Shown here: positions 24,344 to 36,003 of the stretch, piece by piece
How positions within the stretch are numbered: position 1 is the stretch's first letter
How the letters are laid out: every line of letters starts with the position of its first letter
From: Candidatus Hydrogenedentota bacterium
GTDB lineage: Bacteria > Hydrogenedentota > Hydrogenedentia > Hydrogenedentales > JAEUWI01
NCBI GenBank assembly: GCA_019637335.1
Contig: JAHBVV010000010.1
Location: 62,001-126,000, forward strand
DNA: 64,000 bases
Reading direction: 5' to 3'
Program-made: the position numbers and the translations under genes
The notes under the pieces: generated by a model
Database searches by the model: none
What the model saw: only the letters and a program-made list of their open reading frames with translations
What the model was told of the DNA's origin: nothing

Positions 24344-25186
24344 TCAGATTCGGCTGCGGCCCATCTGGGATATGGCGATTCGCAGTTCGTCGCAATCCTT
24401 GAATCGTTCGTCCGGTCGCTTGGCGAGTAGGCGCAGGATGATATCGCCCAGGCCGTGGGGGCATTTGGGGTTCACGAGCGAGGGATGATCGGGCTCGGCG
24501 CTGAGGTGGCATTGGTACATGCGCTGGAGGCTGTCGACCTGGAAGGGGAGGCGCTCGGCGAACAGGAGGTAAAGGGTGATGCCGAGGGAGTACTGGTCGC
24601 TCTTGGCGGTGGCCCCTTCGCCGCGGATGATCTCCGGCGGGACGTACAAGGGGGTGATCTGTTCGCCGGCCCCCTTGTCGAACATTTCGAGGAGGAGGCT
24701 GCTGCCATAAAGGGAGAAGTCGGCGAGCTTGGCGACGCCGGTTCGCGTAAAGAGGATGTTCGCCGGCTTGATGTCGTGGTGGACGATCTTCTGGTCGTGA
24801 AGATACTGTAGACCGAAGCAGATCTGGCTCACGATTCCAATTCGCTCCTGGAGGTTCCAGGGGCGATTGACGAGGTACCATTTCAGGTCGGGCCCGTCAA
24901 TGTACTCCATGACCATGCACTTGCCTTCTTCGCCGTCGATGAAATCGTAAATTTTCACGACATGGTCGTTGGCGTACTTCTTGAAGCGCTTGACGCTCTT
25001 GACGAGGTCGCGGAGGTGGAGGCGGTTCCGGAAGAAATTTTCCCGAAAGAGCTTGATCGCGACGACCTCGCCCTTCTTCGTGTCGATTCCCCGATACACC
25101 CGGCCCGTGCCGCCTTCGCCCAGGATCCGGTCCAGTTTGTAGTGGTAGAGCTTGCTTCGATCCGGTGCGTATTGTTCTTCGGCCAT
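24344..25186 (-). CDS. Ser/Thr protein kinase with altered HRD and DFG motifs
   Basis: The 280-residue protein is a free-standing Hanks-type kinase domain without membrane helix. It has the glycine loop GEGGTGRVYRG, the VAIK lysine, and the catalytic loop IVHHDIKPANIL, where HRD is HHD. The metal-binding DFG is DFS (LADFSLYG). The catalytic Asp and Asn and the metal Asp are kept, so activity is possible, but loss of the Arg suggests it is not controlled by activation-loop phosphorylation in the usual way. It follows rsfS by 26 bp in the gatCAB-rsfS direction and may share that transcript. It converges with the mini-protein genes. Confidence 0.88.
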   Translation of the reverse strand: MAEEQYAPDRSKLYHYKLDRILGEGGTGRVYRGIDTKKGEVVAIKLFRENFFRNRLHLRDLVKSVKRFKKYANDHVVKIYDFIDGEEGKCMVMEYIDGPDLKWYLVNRPWNLQERIGIVSQICFGLQYLHDQKIVHHDIKPANILFTRTGVAKLADFSLYGSSLLLEMFDKGAGEQITPLYVPPEIIRGEGATAKSDQYSLGITLYLLFAERLPFQVDSLQRMYQCHLSAEPDHPSLVNPKCPHGLGDIILRLLAKRPDERFKDCDELRIAISQMGRSRI

Positions 25187-25212
25187 CGTTCTGCCCGCTG
25201 CCTTTCAACTGA

Positions 25213-25608
25213 TCAGGAGGTTTCCGAATCCACCGGGAACTCGGGCGCGTCGGCCCAGAGCCCGTCGAGGTCGTAGAAATCGCGCGCCTGTTCCCGGAAC
25301 ACGTGGAACAGGATATCGCCAAAGTCGATGAGCATCCACGCGTCGTGGAAGCTGCCCTCGGTGTGGCGCGCGCGGATGCCAATCTCGCGCATGCCTTCCT
25401 TCGCGGCGTTCATCACGGCCTTGGCCTGCGGCTCGCTGGTGGCGGTGCACACCACGAGCGCGTCGGCGGTGAGCGTGAGCCCGGTCACGTTGTAGGCCTT
25501 GAGGTCTTTGACCTTTTTGTCCAGCGCCAGTTCCACCAGGCGGTAGACATTGGCCTGGAGGGGGTCCTGCTCCGGCAGCTGCTGTTTCTTGGGCGTCAAG
25601 GTTGCCAA
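25213..25608 (-). CDS. rsfS: ribosomal silencing factor RsfS
   Basis: RsfS binds L14 of the large ribosomal subunit and blocks subunit joining when nutrients are short. The 131-residue protein has the family pattern VKDLKAYNVTGLTLTADALV, CTATSEPQAKAV and DAWMLIDFGDILFHVF. It starts 11 bp after gatB and is probably cotranscribed with it. An upstream nadD, the more usual neighbour, is not here. Confidence 0.94.
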   Translation of the reverse strand: MATLTPKKQQLPEQDPLQANVYRLVELALDKKVKDLKAYNVTGLTLTADALVVCTATSEPQAKAVMNAAKEGMREIGIRARHTEGSFHDAWMLIDFGDILFHVFREQARDFYDLDGLWADAPEFPVDSETS

Positions 25609-25619
25609 TGGCGCATCTC

Positions 25620-27047
25620 CTATTCGGAAAGCTTTGCGCGCAGGATATCGTTCACCATCTTCGGGTTCGCCTTACCCTGCGTCGCTTTCATTATCTGCCC
25701 TACGAGGAAGCCGATCACTTTTTCCTTGCCGGCCTTGAACTCCGCCACCTGGGCGGGGTTGGCGGCAATGACCTCGGCCACCGCGGCGTCGATCGCGCCG
25801 TGGTCGCTGATCTGCACCAGACCCTTTTCCTCCACCACGGCGGCGGGGGATTTCCCGGTCCGGTACATCTCGGCCAGCACTTCCTTCGCAATCTTGCCAC
25901 TGATTGTACCATCTTCAATCAGGTTAATCATCGCGGCGAGATACTCCGGGGTGACCGGGATACTTCCGATTTCCGCCCTGTCCTCCGTGACCAGGGCCTG
26001 GAGGTCGCCCATAATCCAGTTGGCGGCCTTTTTTGGGTCGGTTTTCGCGGCGGCCGCCTCGTAGAAATCGGCCATCGCCCGCGTGGCGGTCAGCACGCCC
26101 GCGTCGTAGTCCGACAGCCCGAAAGCCCCGGTGAGGCGGGCGCGGCGCGCGGCGGGGAGCTCGGGCAGGGCGGCGCGAATCGATTCTTCCCAGGCTTCGT
26201 CCACGACAATGGGGACGAGGTCGGGTTCGGGGAAGTAGCGGTAGTCGTGCGCGGATTCCTTGGCGCGCTGCGAGAAAGTCACGCCGCGATCATCGTCCCA
26301 GCCGCGGGTTTCCTGCACAATCGTTCCGCCATCGTTCAGAATCTGGATCTGGCGGGCGATTTCGTACTGGATCGCCTTGTACGTCCCGCTGAAGGACGCC
26401 ACATTCTTCACTTCGGTCTTCGTGCCGAAGGCCGTGCTGCCCTTCGGGCGCACGCTGATGTTGGCCTCGGCGCGGAGCTTGCCTTCTTCCATGCTGCAAT
26501 CGCTTACGTCCAGGTATTGCAGGATCTGCTTCAACTCCGTGAGGTACGCGTACGCCTCATCCGCGCTGTGGATATCGGGCTCCGTGACGATTTCCAGCAG
26601 GGGCACGCCGCAGCGGTTGAAATCCACGCCGCTCTGGCCGCCGCCGATCGTGTGGGTGTTGCGCGCGGTGTCCTCTTCCATGTGCGCGCGGGTGATGCCG
26701 ATGCGCTTCGTCTCCCCGTTCACGTGAATATCGAGGTGGCCGCCGTGATTCAGCGGCAGGTCATACTGGCTGATCTGGTAGTTCTTGGACTGGTCGGGGT
26801 AGAAGTAGTTCTTCCGGTCCATCTTCGACCAGCGGGATATCGCGCAGTTCAGCGCCAGCCCGACCGCGACCGACTTGTTGACCATTTCGCGGTTGAGCAC
26901 GGGCATGGCCCCCGGCATGCCCAGGCAAACGGGGCACACATTCGTGTTGGCGGGCGCGTGGAAGTCGGTACTGCAGCCGCAGAAGAGTTTCGACTTGCAG
27001 TTCAACTGCACGTGTACTTCCATGCCGATTACGGCTTCGTATTCCAT
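25620..27047 (-). CDS. gatB: Asp-tRNA(Asn)/Glu-tRNA(Gln) amidotransferase subunit B
   Basis: GatB activates misacylated Glu-tRNA(Gln) or Asp-tRNA(Asn) for amidation. The 475-residue protein has EAVIGMEVHVQL, a Cys cluster (CGCST then CPVC), FYPDQSKNYQISQYD and the C-terminal tail domain ending in NDILRAKL. All parts are present and the length is normal. With gatA and gatC it completes the GatCAB complex. Confidence 0.97.
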   Translation of the reverse strand: MEYEAVIGMEVHVQLNCKSKLFCGCSTDFHAPANTNVCPVCLGMPGAMPVLNREMVNKSVAVGLALNCAISRWSKMDRKNYFYPDQSKNYQISQYDLPLNHGGHLDIHVNGETKRIGITRAHMEEDTARNTHTIGGGQSGVDFNRCGVPLLEIVTEPDIHSADEAYAYLTELKQILQYLDVSDCSMEEGKLRAEANISVRPKGSTAFGTKTEVKNVASFSGTYKAIQYEIARQIQILNDGGTIVQETRGWDDDRGVTFSQRAKESAHDYRYFPEPDLVPIVVDEAWEESIRAALPELPAARRARLTGAFGLSDYDAGVLTATRAMADFYEAAAAKTDPKKAANWIMGDLQALVTEDRAEIGSIPVTPEYLAAMINLIEDGTISGKIAKEVLAEMYRTGKSPAAVVEEKGLVQISDHGAIDAAVAEVIAANPAQVAEFKAGKEKVIGFLVGQIMKATQGKANPKMVNDILRAKLSE

Positions 27048-27138
27048 GTCAATTCTCCAGCGAGAAAGTCGTTTGTCCAGGTAGCAAGGCGGATTGCGCG
27101 GTTCCGGCGATCGGGAGCGCGTCGCGCCACTCGCGGCT

Positions 27139-28602
27139 TCATCCCAGGGCGGGCGCGCCCATTTGGAGGCCCGCGTGCTGTTCGTAGCAGTGCGCGGCGC
27201 GCAGGACTGTTGCCTCGTCGAAGGCCTTGCCGATCAGTTGCAGCCCGACGGGGAGGCCCGTGGCGCTCAGCCCGCAGGGGATCGAGATGGCCGGTATGCC
27301 CGCCAGGTTGGTCGAGATCGTAAAGATGTCGTTGAGGTACATTTCCAGCGGATCCGACTTGGCGCCCATCTCAAAGGCCGGGGTCGGGGCCGTGGGGGTG
27401 AGGATGAGGTCGCACTCCGCGAAGGCCCGGTCGAAGTCCTGCTTGATGAGGGTGCGTACTTTCTGGGCCTTCAGGTAGTAGGCGTCGTAGTAGCCGCTGG
27501 AAAGCACGTAGGTGCCGAGCATGATGCGGCGCTGCACCTCCGGCCCGAATCCCTCGGACTTGGTCTTGACGTACATCTCGGTGACGTTGCCCGCGTCCGA
27601 ATGGCGGAAGCCGTAGCGCACGCCGTCGAAGCGGGCCAGGTTCGCGCTCGCCTCGGCGGGGGCGACGATGTAGTACACGGCCACGGCGTAGTCGGTGTGG
27701 GGCAGCGAAACCTCGACGATCTCGGCGCCCTGTTCGCGAAGAACCTCCGCGCTGGCCTCCACCAGTGCGCGCACCTCGCTCCCGAGCGCGTCGATGAAAT
27801 ACTCCTTCGGAAGTCCGATGCGGAGCCCCTTCACGTCGCCCGTGAGCGCGCGGGTGAAGTCCTCCACCGGGAGATCGGCGCTCGTGGCGTCCATCGGGTC
27901 CTTGCCGCAGATCACGTTCATGGCCAGCGCGGCGTCGGTCACGTCGCGGGAGAGCGGGCCGATCTGATCGAGTGAGGACGCGAAGGCGACGAGGCCGTAG
28001 CGGGAGACCCGGCCGTAGGTCGGCTTGAGGCCCACGCAACCGCAGAAGGCGGCGGGCTGGCGGATAGAGCCGCCGGTATCGCTGCCGAAGGAAATGGCGC
28101 TGGTGGCGGAGGCGATCGAGGCCGCGGATCCGCCGCTGGAGCCCCCGGGCACGCACTTCAGATTCCAGGGGTTCGCGGTCTTCTGGACGGCGCTGTTCTC
28201 CGTGGAGGACCCCATCGCGAATTCGTCCATGTTCACCTTGCCGAGGAGGATGGCGTCGGCGGCGATCAGTTTCTCGGTCACGGTGGCGTTGTAGGGGCTT
28301 TGGAAGCCCTGCAGAATCCGCGAGGAGCAGGTCGTGAAGCCCCGCGTCGTGCAAATGAGCTCCTTGAGGGATATGGGCACGCCCGCAAGCGGCCCCACCG
28401 CCTCACCGGCCTGGATACGTTGGTCGAGGCCCTCGGCCTGCGCCAGGGCCTCGTCGCGCCACACCTGCGTATATGCGCCGATCCGCCCGTCGACGGCCTC
28501 AATGCGATCAAGGTAGCTCCGGGTGACCTCGGCGGCGGATACCGCGCCAGCGGCCACGGCGTCGCGAATCTGCGCGGCGGTCTTTTCGTGCCACGCCGTC
28601 AT
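27139..28602 (-). CDS. gatA: Asp-tRNA(Asn)/Glu-tRNA(Gln) amidotransferase subunit A
   Basis: The amidase subunit releases ammonia from glutamine for the GatCAB complex. The 487-residue protein has the amidase signature: Lys in PISLKEL, cis-Ser in [11 protein letters not shown] and nucleophilic Ser in [13 protein letters not shown]. Its start overlaps the gatC stop by four bases. A 91-bp gap separates it from gatB. Confidence 0.97.
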   Translation of the reverse strand: MTAWHEKTAAQIRDAVAAGAVSAAEVTRSYLDRIEAVDGRIGAYTQVWRDEALAQAEGLDQRIQAGEAVGPLAGVPISLKELICTTRGFTTCSSRILQGFQSPYNATVTEKLIAADAILLGKVNMDEFAMGSSTENSAVQKTANPWNLKCVPGGSSGGSAASIASATSAISFGSDTGGSIRQPAAFCGCVGLKPTYGRVSRYGLVAFASSLDQIGPLSRDVTDAALAMNVICGKDPMDATSADLPVEDFTRALTGDVKGLRIGLPKEYFIDALGSEVRALVEASAEVLREQGAEIVEVSLPHTDYAVAVYYIVAPAEASANLARFDGVRYGFRHSDAGNVTEMYVKTKSEGFGPEVQRRIMLGTYVLSSGYYDAYYLKAQKVRTLIKQDFDRAFAECDLILTPTAPTPAFEMGAKSDPLEMYLNDIFTISTNLAGIPAISIPCGLSATGLPVGLQLIGKAFDEATVLRAAHCYEQHAGLQMGAPALG

Positions 28603-28907
28603 GCGTCACCGCCTTCCGTATCGAGGATTTTGGGCACGATGAAAAATTCGTTGTCGTGGACCGGCGCGCCGCGCAGGGCGATCTCGCGCTCCAGGGACGG
28701 CTTGACTTCATCTTCGCGGAAGACGTTGGTCAGGGCCATCGCGTGCATCATGGGTTCGACGCCGCCGGTATCGAGCTCGTTCAGCTTTTCCATATAGGCG
28801 AGGATGTCGTTCATCTCGTGGACAAGCCGCGCTTTCGCGGCGGCGTCGAGGTCGAGTTGCGCCAATCCGGCGACATACGCAACGTCGGCTTGTGTAATCG
28901 TGCTCAT
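28599..28907 (-). CDS. gatC: Asp-tRNA(Asn)/Glu-tRNA(Gln) amidotransferase subunit C
   Basis: The 102-residue protein wraps GatA and GatB together. The family pattern is clear: [28 protein letters not shown], and VFREDEV near the end. The start at 28907 has GGAAAG nearby and lies about 35 bases from a probable transcript start. The gene heads the gatC-gatA-gatB-rsfS cluster. Confidence 0.95.
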   Translation of the reverse strand: MSTITQADVAYVAGLAQLDLDAAAKARLVHEMNDILAYMEKLNELDTGGVEPMMHAMALTNVFREDEVKPSLEREIALRGAPVHDNEFFIVPKILDTEGGDA

Positions 28908-28947
28908 GATGTTCTTTCCGAAGTGAAAAGGGGGTGCGAGGGGCCAC

Positions 28948-28953
28948 AGTATA
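28948..28953 (-). promoter_or_regulatory. -10 element of the gatCAB-rsfS operon
   Basis: On the reverse strand TATACT lies about 41 bases before the gatC start. The -35 (GGATTC at 17 bp) is poor. It faces away from the promoter at 29000-29008, so this 140-bp gap is a divergent promoter region. Confidence 0.5.
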
Positions 28954-28999
28954 CCGTATGCGGCGCTTTTGAATCCATGGGCGCGGCGTGCGGCGCGCG

Positions 29000-29008
29000 T
29001 GCTACACT
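29000..29008 (+). promoter_or_regulatory. extended -10 promoter element of the LPS kinase genes
   Basis: TG-C-TACACT, the same extended -10 as before the parvulin gene and the phosphoesterase fusion gene. It predicts a transcript start near 29015, which supports the kinase start at 29051. Confidence 0.55.
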
Positions 29009-29050
29009 CCCCCTGACAGATCCCGATTTGACACCTCCCCGGAAATCTAT

Positions 29051-29809
29051 ATGCCCCCAGCCCTGCCCGAGCACCTGAGAAGCTACCGCTACGTGGAGCA
29101 AGGCGGAAAAGCGGGCTTTGTACTGGAGTCGGAGGCGGGCGCGCTGATCCCGCTGCTCTTCGCAGACGCGGGCCCGGGCGGAAGCGAGGAGGCCGGCGGC
29201 CGCGGGCGGGTGCTCCGCTTCGAACTGGCTTCGGGCGGCGGCATCTTCCGGCGCTACCGGCGCGGCGGGCTGGCGGCGCGGGTGCTGGCCGATGGGTATC
29301 TCGGCAACCGCATGCGCCGCGAGTTTGAGCTGACTGCGTGGCTTTATGCGGCGGGCGGCGCCGTTCCGCAGCCACTGGGCGTGGTCTGGTCGCGGCGGGG
29401 CCTCCTTTACCGGGGCGCAATCGCAACGCGGGCCATTGCGGGGGATACATTGCTGGCGCGGCTTCAGCGGGGAGAGGCCGATTCGCGGCTTCTTGGGGAG
29501 TGCGGGCGGGTTATCCGGGTTATGCACGATCTCGGGGTGTGGCATGCGGACTTACAGGCCCTGAACATTTTGGCCGCCGGCGGGAGCGCCTGGCTGATCG
29601 ATTTCGACAATGCGCGCCGGATGGCGCGGGTTTCCCACGTCGCCCGCGCGCGGAATTTGCTGCGGCTGCGGCGATCGCTTGAAAAGCACGGGCAATCTCT
29701 GGATAATTTCGATGTCATTCGGGCCGGGTACGGCAATCTTGGGCTGCCGCGCTGGCTCGACTTCCTTTACCGGCTGCGGGGTCTTTTTTCAGACACCCTG
29801 CACGGGTGA
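29051..29809 (+). CDS. kdkA: 3-deoxy-D-manno-octulosonate (Kdo) kinase, KdkA-like
   Basis: KdkA phosphorylates Kdo in LPS. The 252-residue protein has a kinase-like fold with FRRYRRGGL near the N-terminus, the catalytic stretch MHDLGVWHADLQALNIL and metal-binding LIDFDNAR, as in KdkA/WaaP proteins. I chose ATG at 29051 because the promoter at 29000-29008 lies upstream of it and a GGAAA precedes it. The next gene is another LPS kinase of the same superfamily, nine bases later. Confidence 0.85.
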   Translation: MPPALPEHLRSYRYVEQGGKAGFVLESEAGALIPLLFADAGPGGSEEAGGRGRVLRFELASGGGIFRRYRRGGLAARVLADGYLGNRMRREFELTAWLYAAGGAVPQPLGVVWSRRGLLYRGAIATRAIAGDTLLARLQRGEADSRLLGECGRVIRVMHDLGVWHADLQALNILAAGGSAWLIDFDNARRMARVSHVARARNLLRLRRSLEKHGQSLDNFDVIRAGYGNLGLPRWLDFLYRLRGLFSDTLHG

Positions 29810-29818
29810 TCCGCATCG

Positions 29819-30619
29819 ATGACTTCACCTCGACTAGATGAGTCCATATCGAAGGTCCGCAACGGCTGGTCGACGATTTACTACGCGCAGGGGGCGTCGC
29901 TGAATGGAATCCTCGCGGCGCTGGCGGCCCCGGGCGAGTTGCTGAAGGATTCGCGGAAGTGCGTGGTGCGCCGGGTGGGGGATTACGTAATCAAGGAAAG
30001 CCGCGCGGCGCGGGGGGCGGGGCTTTTCAAGCACACGTTCCGGCGCGCGCGCTACCGGCAGGGCTGGATCGCGGCGCACCACCTGCGCCGCCACGGTATC
30101 TCGGCGCCTGCCCCGCTGGCCTACGTGGAGCGGGGCGCCGCGGGAATGATCACCGGGAACGCGCTCGTAACGAGCTACCTGGGCGGCCAGCAGAACGTGG
30201 AGAAGTTTCTTCAGTTGCTCATTCACCGGAAGGCGGGGCCGGACACCATTCACTATTTTCTGGCGGCGCTCGCGGAGGCCATCAACCAGTTGACGGCATG
30301 CGGCGCCTGCCACGGGGACCTTTCCGGCAAGAATGTGTTCACGGTCGATGGGCGCCACTTCTCGTTCATCGATCTGGACGACGTCGCGATAGGCGAGCCC
30401 TACGATTCCGGGCTCCGCATGAAGAACCACGTGCAGCTCTACGATTCGTTCTGCGATTTTCTCAGCGACAGCGTGCTCGTGCCGTTCATCGCGAAGATGC
30501 TTCCTCCCGATCAGGATATTCGGGTGTGGATGCCGCGGGTGCGCGAGGCGCAGGCGCAGCGGCGCGAACTGGTGGAGGAGCGCTGGGCGCGGGAGGGGCG
30601 CAGCGGCAGTTCGGGCTGA
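29819..30619 (+). CDS. lipopolysaccharide kinase family protein (Kdo/WaaP-like)
   Basis: The 266-residue protein is a kinase-fold relative of WaaP. It has VVRRVGDYVIKESRAARG (ATP-binding Lys), then ACHGDLSGKNVF (catalytic Asp and Asn) and SFIDLDDV (metal Asp). WaaP enzymes phosphorylate heptose of the LPS inner core; here the sugar is not certain. It follows the KdkA gene and is likely expressed with it. The ribosome binding site is weak. Confidence 0.82.
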   Translation: MTSPRLDESISKVRNGWSTIYYAQGASLNGILAALAAPGELLKDSRKCVVRRVGDYVIKESRAARGAGLFKHTFRRARYRQGWIAAHHLRRHGISAPAPLAYVERGAAGMITGNALVTSYLGGQQNVEKFLQLLIHRKAGPDTIHYFLAALAEAINQLTACGACHGDLSGKNVFTVDGRHFSFIDLDDVAIGEPYDSGLRMKNHVQLYDSFCDFLSDSVLVPFIAKMLPPDQDIRVWMPRVREAQAQRRELVEERWAREGRSGSSG

Positions 30620-30628
30620 GGGGCGGGC

Positions 30629-33586
<2,958 letters not shown>

Positions 33587-35989
33587 ATGTCGATTGCATC
33601 AGCAGTACCCCGGGCAGCCGTCTGGGCCGCAGCCGCCGCGCTTTGCGCGTCCTCGGCCCACGCCGGATTCTACAACGACCGGGTCAAACCCATTCTCTCG
33701 CAGCATTGTTTCGCCTGCCACGGCCCGGATGCGGCCGCGCGGAAAGCGGGGCTGCGGCTGGATGTCCCCCAGGCCGAGTCCGGCCTATCGGCGGGGCGCC
33801 TCGCGGAACTTTTCTCCGAAGGGCGCGACGGGAGCCTGATTTACGAGCGCATTACAGCGCCGGATCCCGCGGATCGCATGCCGCCGGTCAAGAAATCCAC
33901 GCTGACCCCGGAGGAGATCGAGGTTATTGGCGCGTGGCTCGATTCGGGCGCCGAGTACGAGAAACATTGGGCCTTTTCGCCCCCCGAGTGGCCGGAAATC
34001 CCGGCGGTACAGGACAGCGGCTGGGAGCGGGGGAGCATTGATCGGTTTGTTCTCGCGCGGCTGGAGCGGGACGGCATCGCCCCGTCGCCACTGGCGGATC
34101 CGGTGACGCAGATCAGGCGCCTGCACCTTGACTTGACCGGCCTGCCGCCTTCTATCGAAGAGGTGGACGCCTTTGTCGAGAACCCGAGCGACGCCGCGTA
34201 CGAAGCCGCCGCCGATCGCCTGCTCGCTTCGCCCCACTTCGGCGAGCGCTGGGGCCGGCGCTGGCTGGACCGGGCGCGCTACGCGGATTCGCACGGTTAC
34301 AGCATCGATGGGCCGCGCTCGATCTGGCCCTACCGCGACTGGGTGATCAACGCGATAAACGCGGACAAACCCTATGACGCGTTTGTGGTGGAGCAGCTGG
34401 CGGGGGATCTGTTGCCGGACGCCACGCGGGATCAGCGGGTGGCGACGGGCTTCAACCGGAACACCATGATCAACCAGGAGGGAGGCATCGACAAGGAAGA
34501 ATTCCGGATCGAGGCCGTAACGGATCGGGTGAACACGGCGGGCGCGGTCTTCCTCGGGCTTACGTTGAGCTGCGCGAAGTGCCACGACCACAAGTACGAC
34601 CCGATCTACCAGGACGAATACTTCCAACTGTTCGCGTTTTTCAACGACGATGACGAAATTGACCTCGAACTGCCGACGCCCGGCGAGGAAGCCACGCTCC
34701 GCGAAGCCCGCGCGAAAATATCGGAGATAACCCCGGAGCGGGACGCGTACCGGGAACACGCGATCGCGGAAAAGTTGCCACAGTGGATTGCGGGGCTGGA
34801 TCCGGAGGACGTGAAGACCTGGCATCTGAAGGAGCAGGAAGCGGTGGCGCGCCCGATTGCGGAGTGGACCGACGAGCACCGCGCCATGATGGAAAAGCGC
34901 TTCCTGGGCATGGACGCGGAGTATCAGGCCTTCGAGAAGCGGATTCGCGAGATTGAGAGCACGATGCCCGGCGTGGCGCGCACCATGGTGCTCCGGCGTC
35001 GCGCCGAACCCCGCAAATCCCATGTGTTTGTGCAGGGGGACTTCACGCGGCTCGGCGAGCAGGTTCAACCCGGTGTTCCCGGTGTGTTGCACGACGCCGA
35101 TCTGCCGGAGAATCCGACGCGTTTGGATCTGGCGCGCTGGATCGTGGGCCGGGGCAATCCCCTGACCGCGCGCGTGACCGTGAACCGTTACTGGCAGGAG
35201 CTCTTCGGGCGCGGGCTGGTGGAGACGGAGAATGATTTCGGCTACCAGGGCGCCCTGCCGACGCACCCGGCGCTGTTGGATTACCTCGCGAACCGCTTCA
35301 TCGCGCGGGGATGGTCGATGAAGGCGATCATCCGGGAGATCGTGCTTTCTTCGGCCTACCGCCAGGCATCGCACGCGCGCCTGGACCTCGAAACCATCGA
35401 CCCGAAGAATTACCTCTTGGCGCGGCAGAACCGCATTCGCCTCGACGCGGAGATCATTCGCGACGCGACCCTGGCGGCCTCCGGCATGCTCAATCCCGCG
35501 ATCGGCGGCCCGGGTGTTTACCCGCCACTGCCCGACGGCGTCATGAAGTTGGGCCAGGTAAGCCGCGAATGGGCCACCAGCATCGGCCCCGACCGGTTCC
35601 GGCGCGGCATGTATACCTATTTCTGGCGCGCAACGCCGCATCCGTCATTGGTGGTGTTTGACGCCCCGGACGCGACGGTGTCGTGCACGCGGCGATCGCG
35701 GTCGAACACCCCGTTGCAGGCGCTGACCCTGCTGAACGACCAAGCCTTCTACGAACAGGCGGAAGCGCTGGCCGCGCGCATTGTGTCGGCACGCGCCGCA
35801 TCCGACAGCGAACGCCTGGAGCACGCCTTCCGCGTATGTCTTGGCCGCTGGCCCGAACCCCGCGAGAAGGCTGTGTTGCAAGACCTGCTGGCCGCTGCGC
35901 GCCAGCAAAGCCCGCGCGCCCCGGACAGGGACTGGCTGCTGGTCGCCCGCGCGCTGTTGAACCTCGACGAATTCATTACCCGCGAGTAA
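33587..35989 (+). CDS. planctomycete-type cytochrome protein (PSCyt1, DUF1549, DUF1553)
   Basis: The 800-residue exported protein starts with a signal peptide (cut near residue 26, after SSAHA). Then come the PSCyt1 haem-type region with CFACHG, the DUF1549 (PSCyt2) domain (~residues 140-360; GERWGRRWLDRARYADSHGY) and DUF1553 (PSD1; ~520-770; NRYWQELFGRGLVETENDFG). This gene type is abundant in Planctomycetes and relatives and is nearly always next to a DUF1501 gene, as here. The exact function is not established. Its presence is one of the best taxonomic hints in the window. AGGAA precedes the ATG. Confidence 0.93.
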   Translation: MSIASAVPRAAVWAAAAALCASSAHAGFYNDRVKPILSQHCFACHGPDAAARKAGLRLDVPQAESGLSAGRLAELFSEGRDGSLIYERITAPDPADRMPPVKKSTLTPEEIEVIGAWLDSGAEYEKHWAFSPPEWPEIPAVQDSGWERGSIDRFVLARLERDGIAPSPLADPVTQIRRLHLDLTGLPPSIEEVDAFVENPSDAAYEAAADRLLASPHFGERWGRRWLDRARYADSHGYSIDGPRSIWPYRDWVINAINADKPYDAFVVEQLAGDLLPDATRDQRVATGFNRNTMINQEGGIDKEEFRIEAVTDRVNTAGAVFLGLTLSCAKCHDHKYDPIYQDEYFQLFAFFNDDDEIDLELPTPGEEATLREARAKISEITPERDAYREHAIAEKLPQWIAGLDPEDVKTWHLKEQEAVARPIAEWTDEHRAMMEKRFLGMDAEYQAFEKRIREIESTMPGVARTMVLRRRAEPRKSHVFVQGDFTRLGEQVQPGVPGVLHDADLPENPTRLDLARWIVGRGNPLTARVTVNRYWQELFGRGLVETENDFGYQGALPTHPALLDYLANRFIARGWSMKAIIREIVLSSAYRQASHARLDLETIDPKNYLLARQNRIRLDAEIIRDATLAASGMLNPAIGGPGVYPPLPDGVMKLGQVSREWATSIGPDRFRRGMYTYFWRATPHPSLVVFDAPDATVSCTRRSRSNTPLQALTLLNDQAFYEQAEALAARIVSARAASDSERLEHAFRVCLGRWPEPREKAVLQDLLAAARQQSPRAPDRDWLLVARALLNLDEFITRE

Positions 35990-36003
35990 GGAATGTGAGC
36001 CGT

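Noticed and set aside
23267-24344. RiPP biosynthesis cluster
   Set aside because: The Gly-rich mini-protein resembles a precursor only in outline; no cyclodehydratase, radical SAM, lanthipeptide or export gene is adjacent. The neighbouring kinase is a protein-kinase fold.
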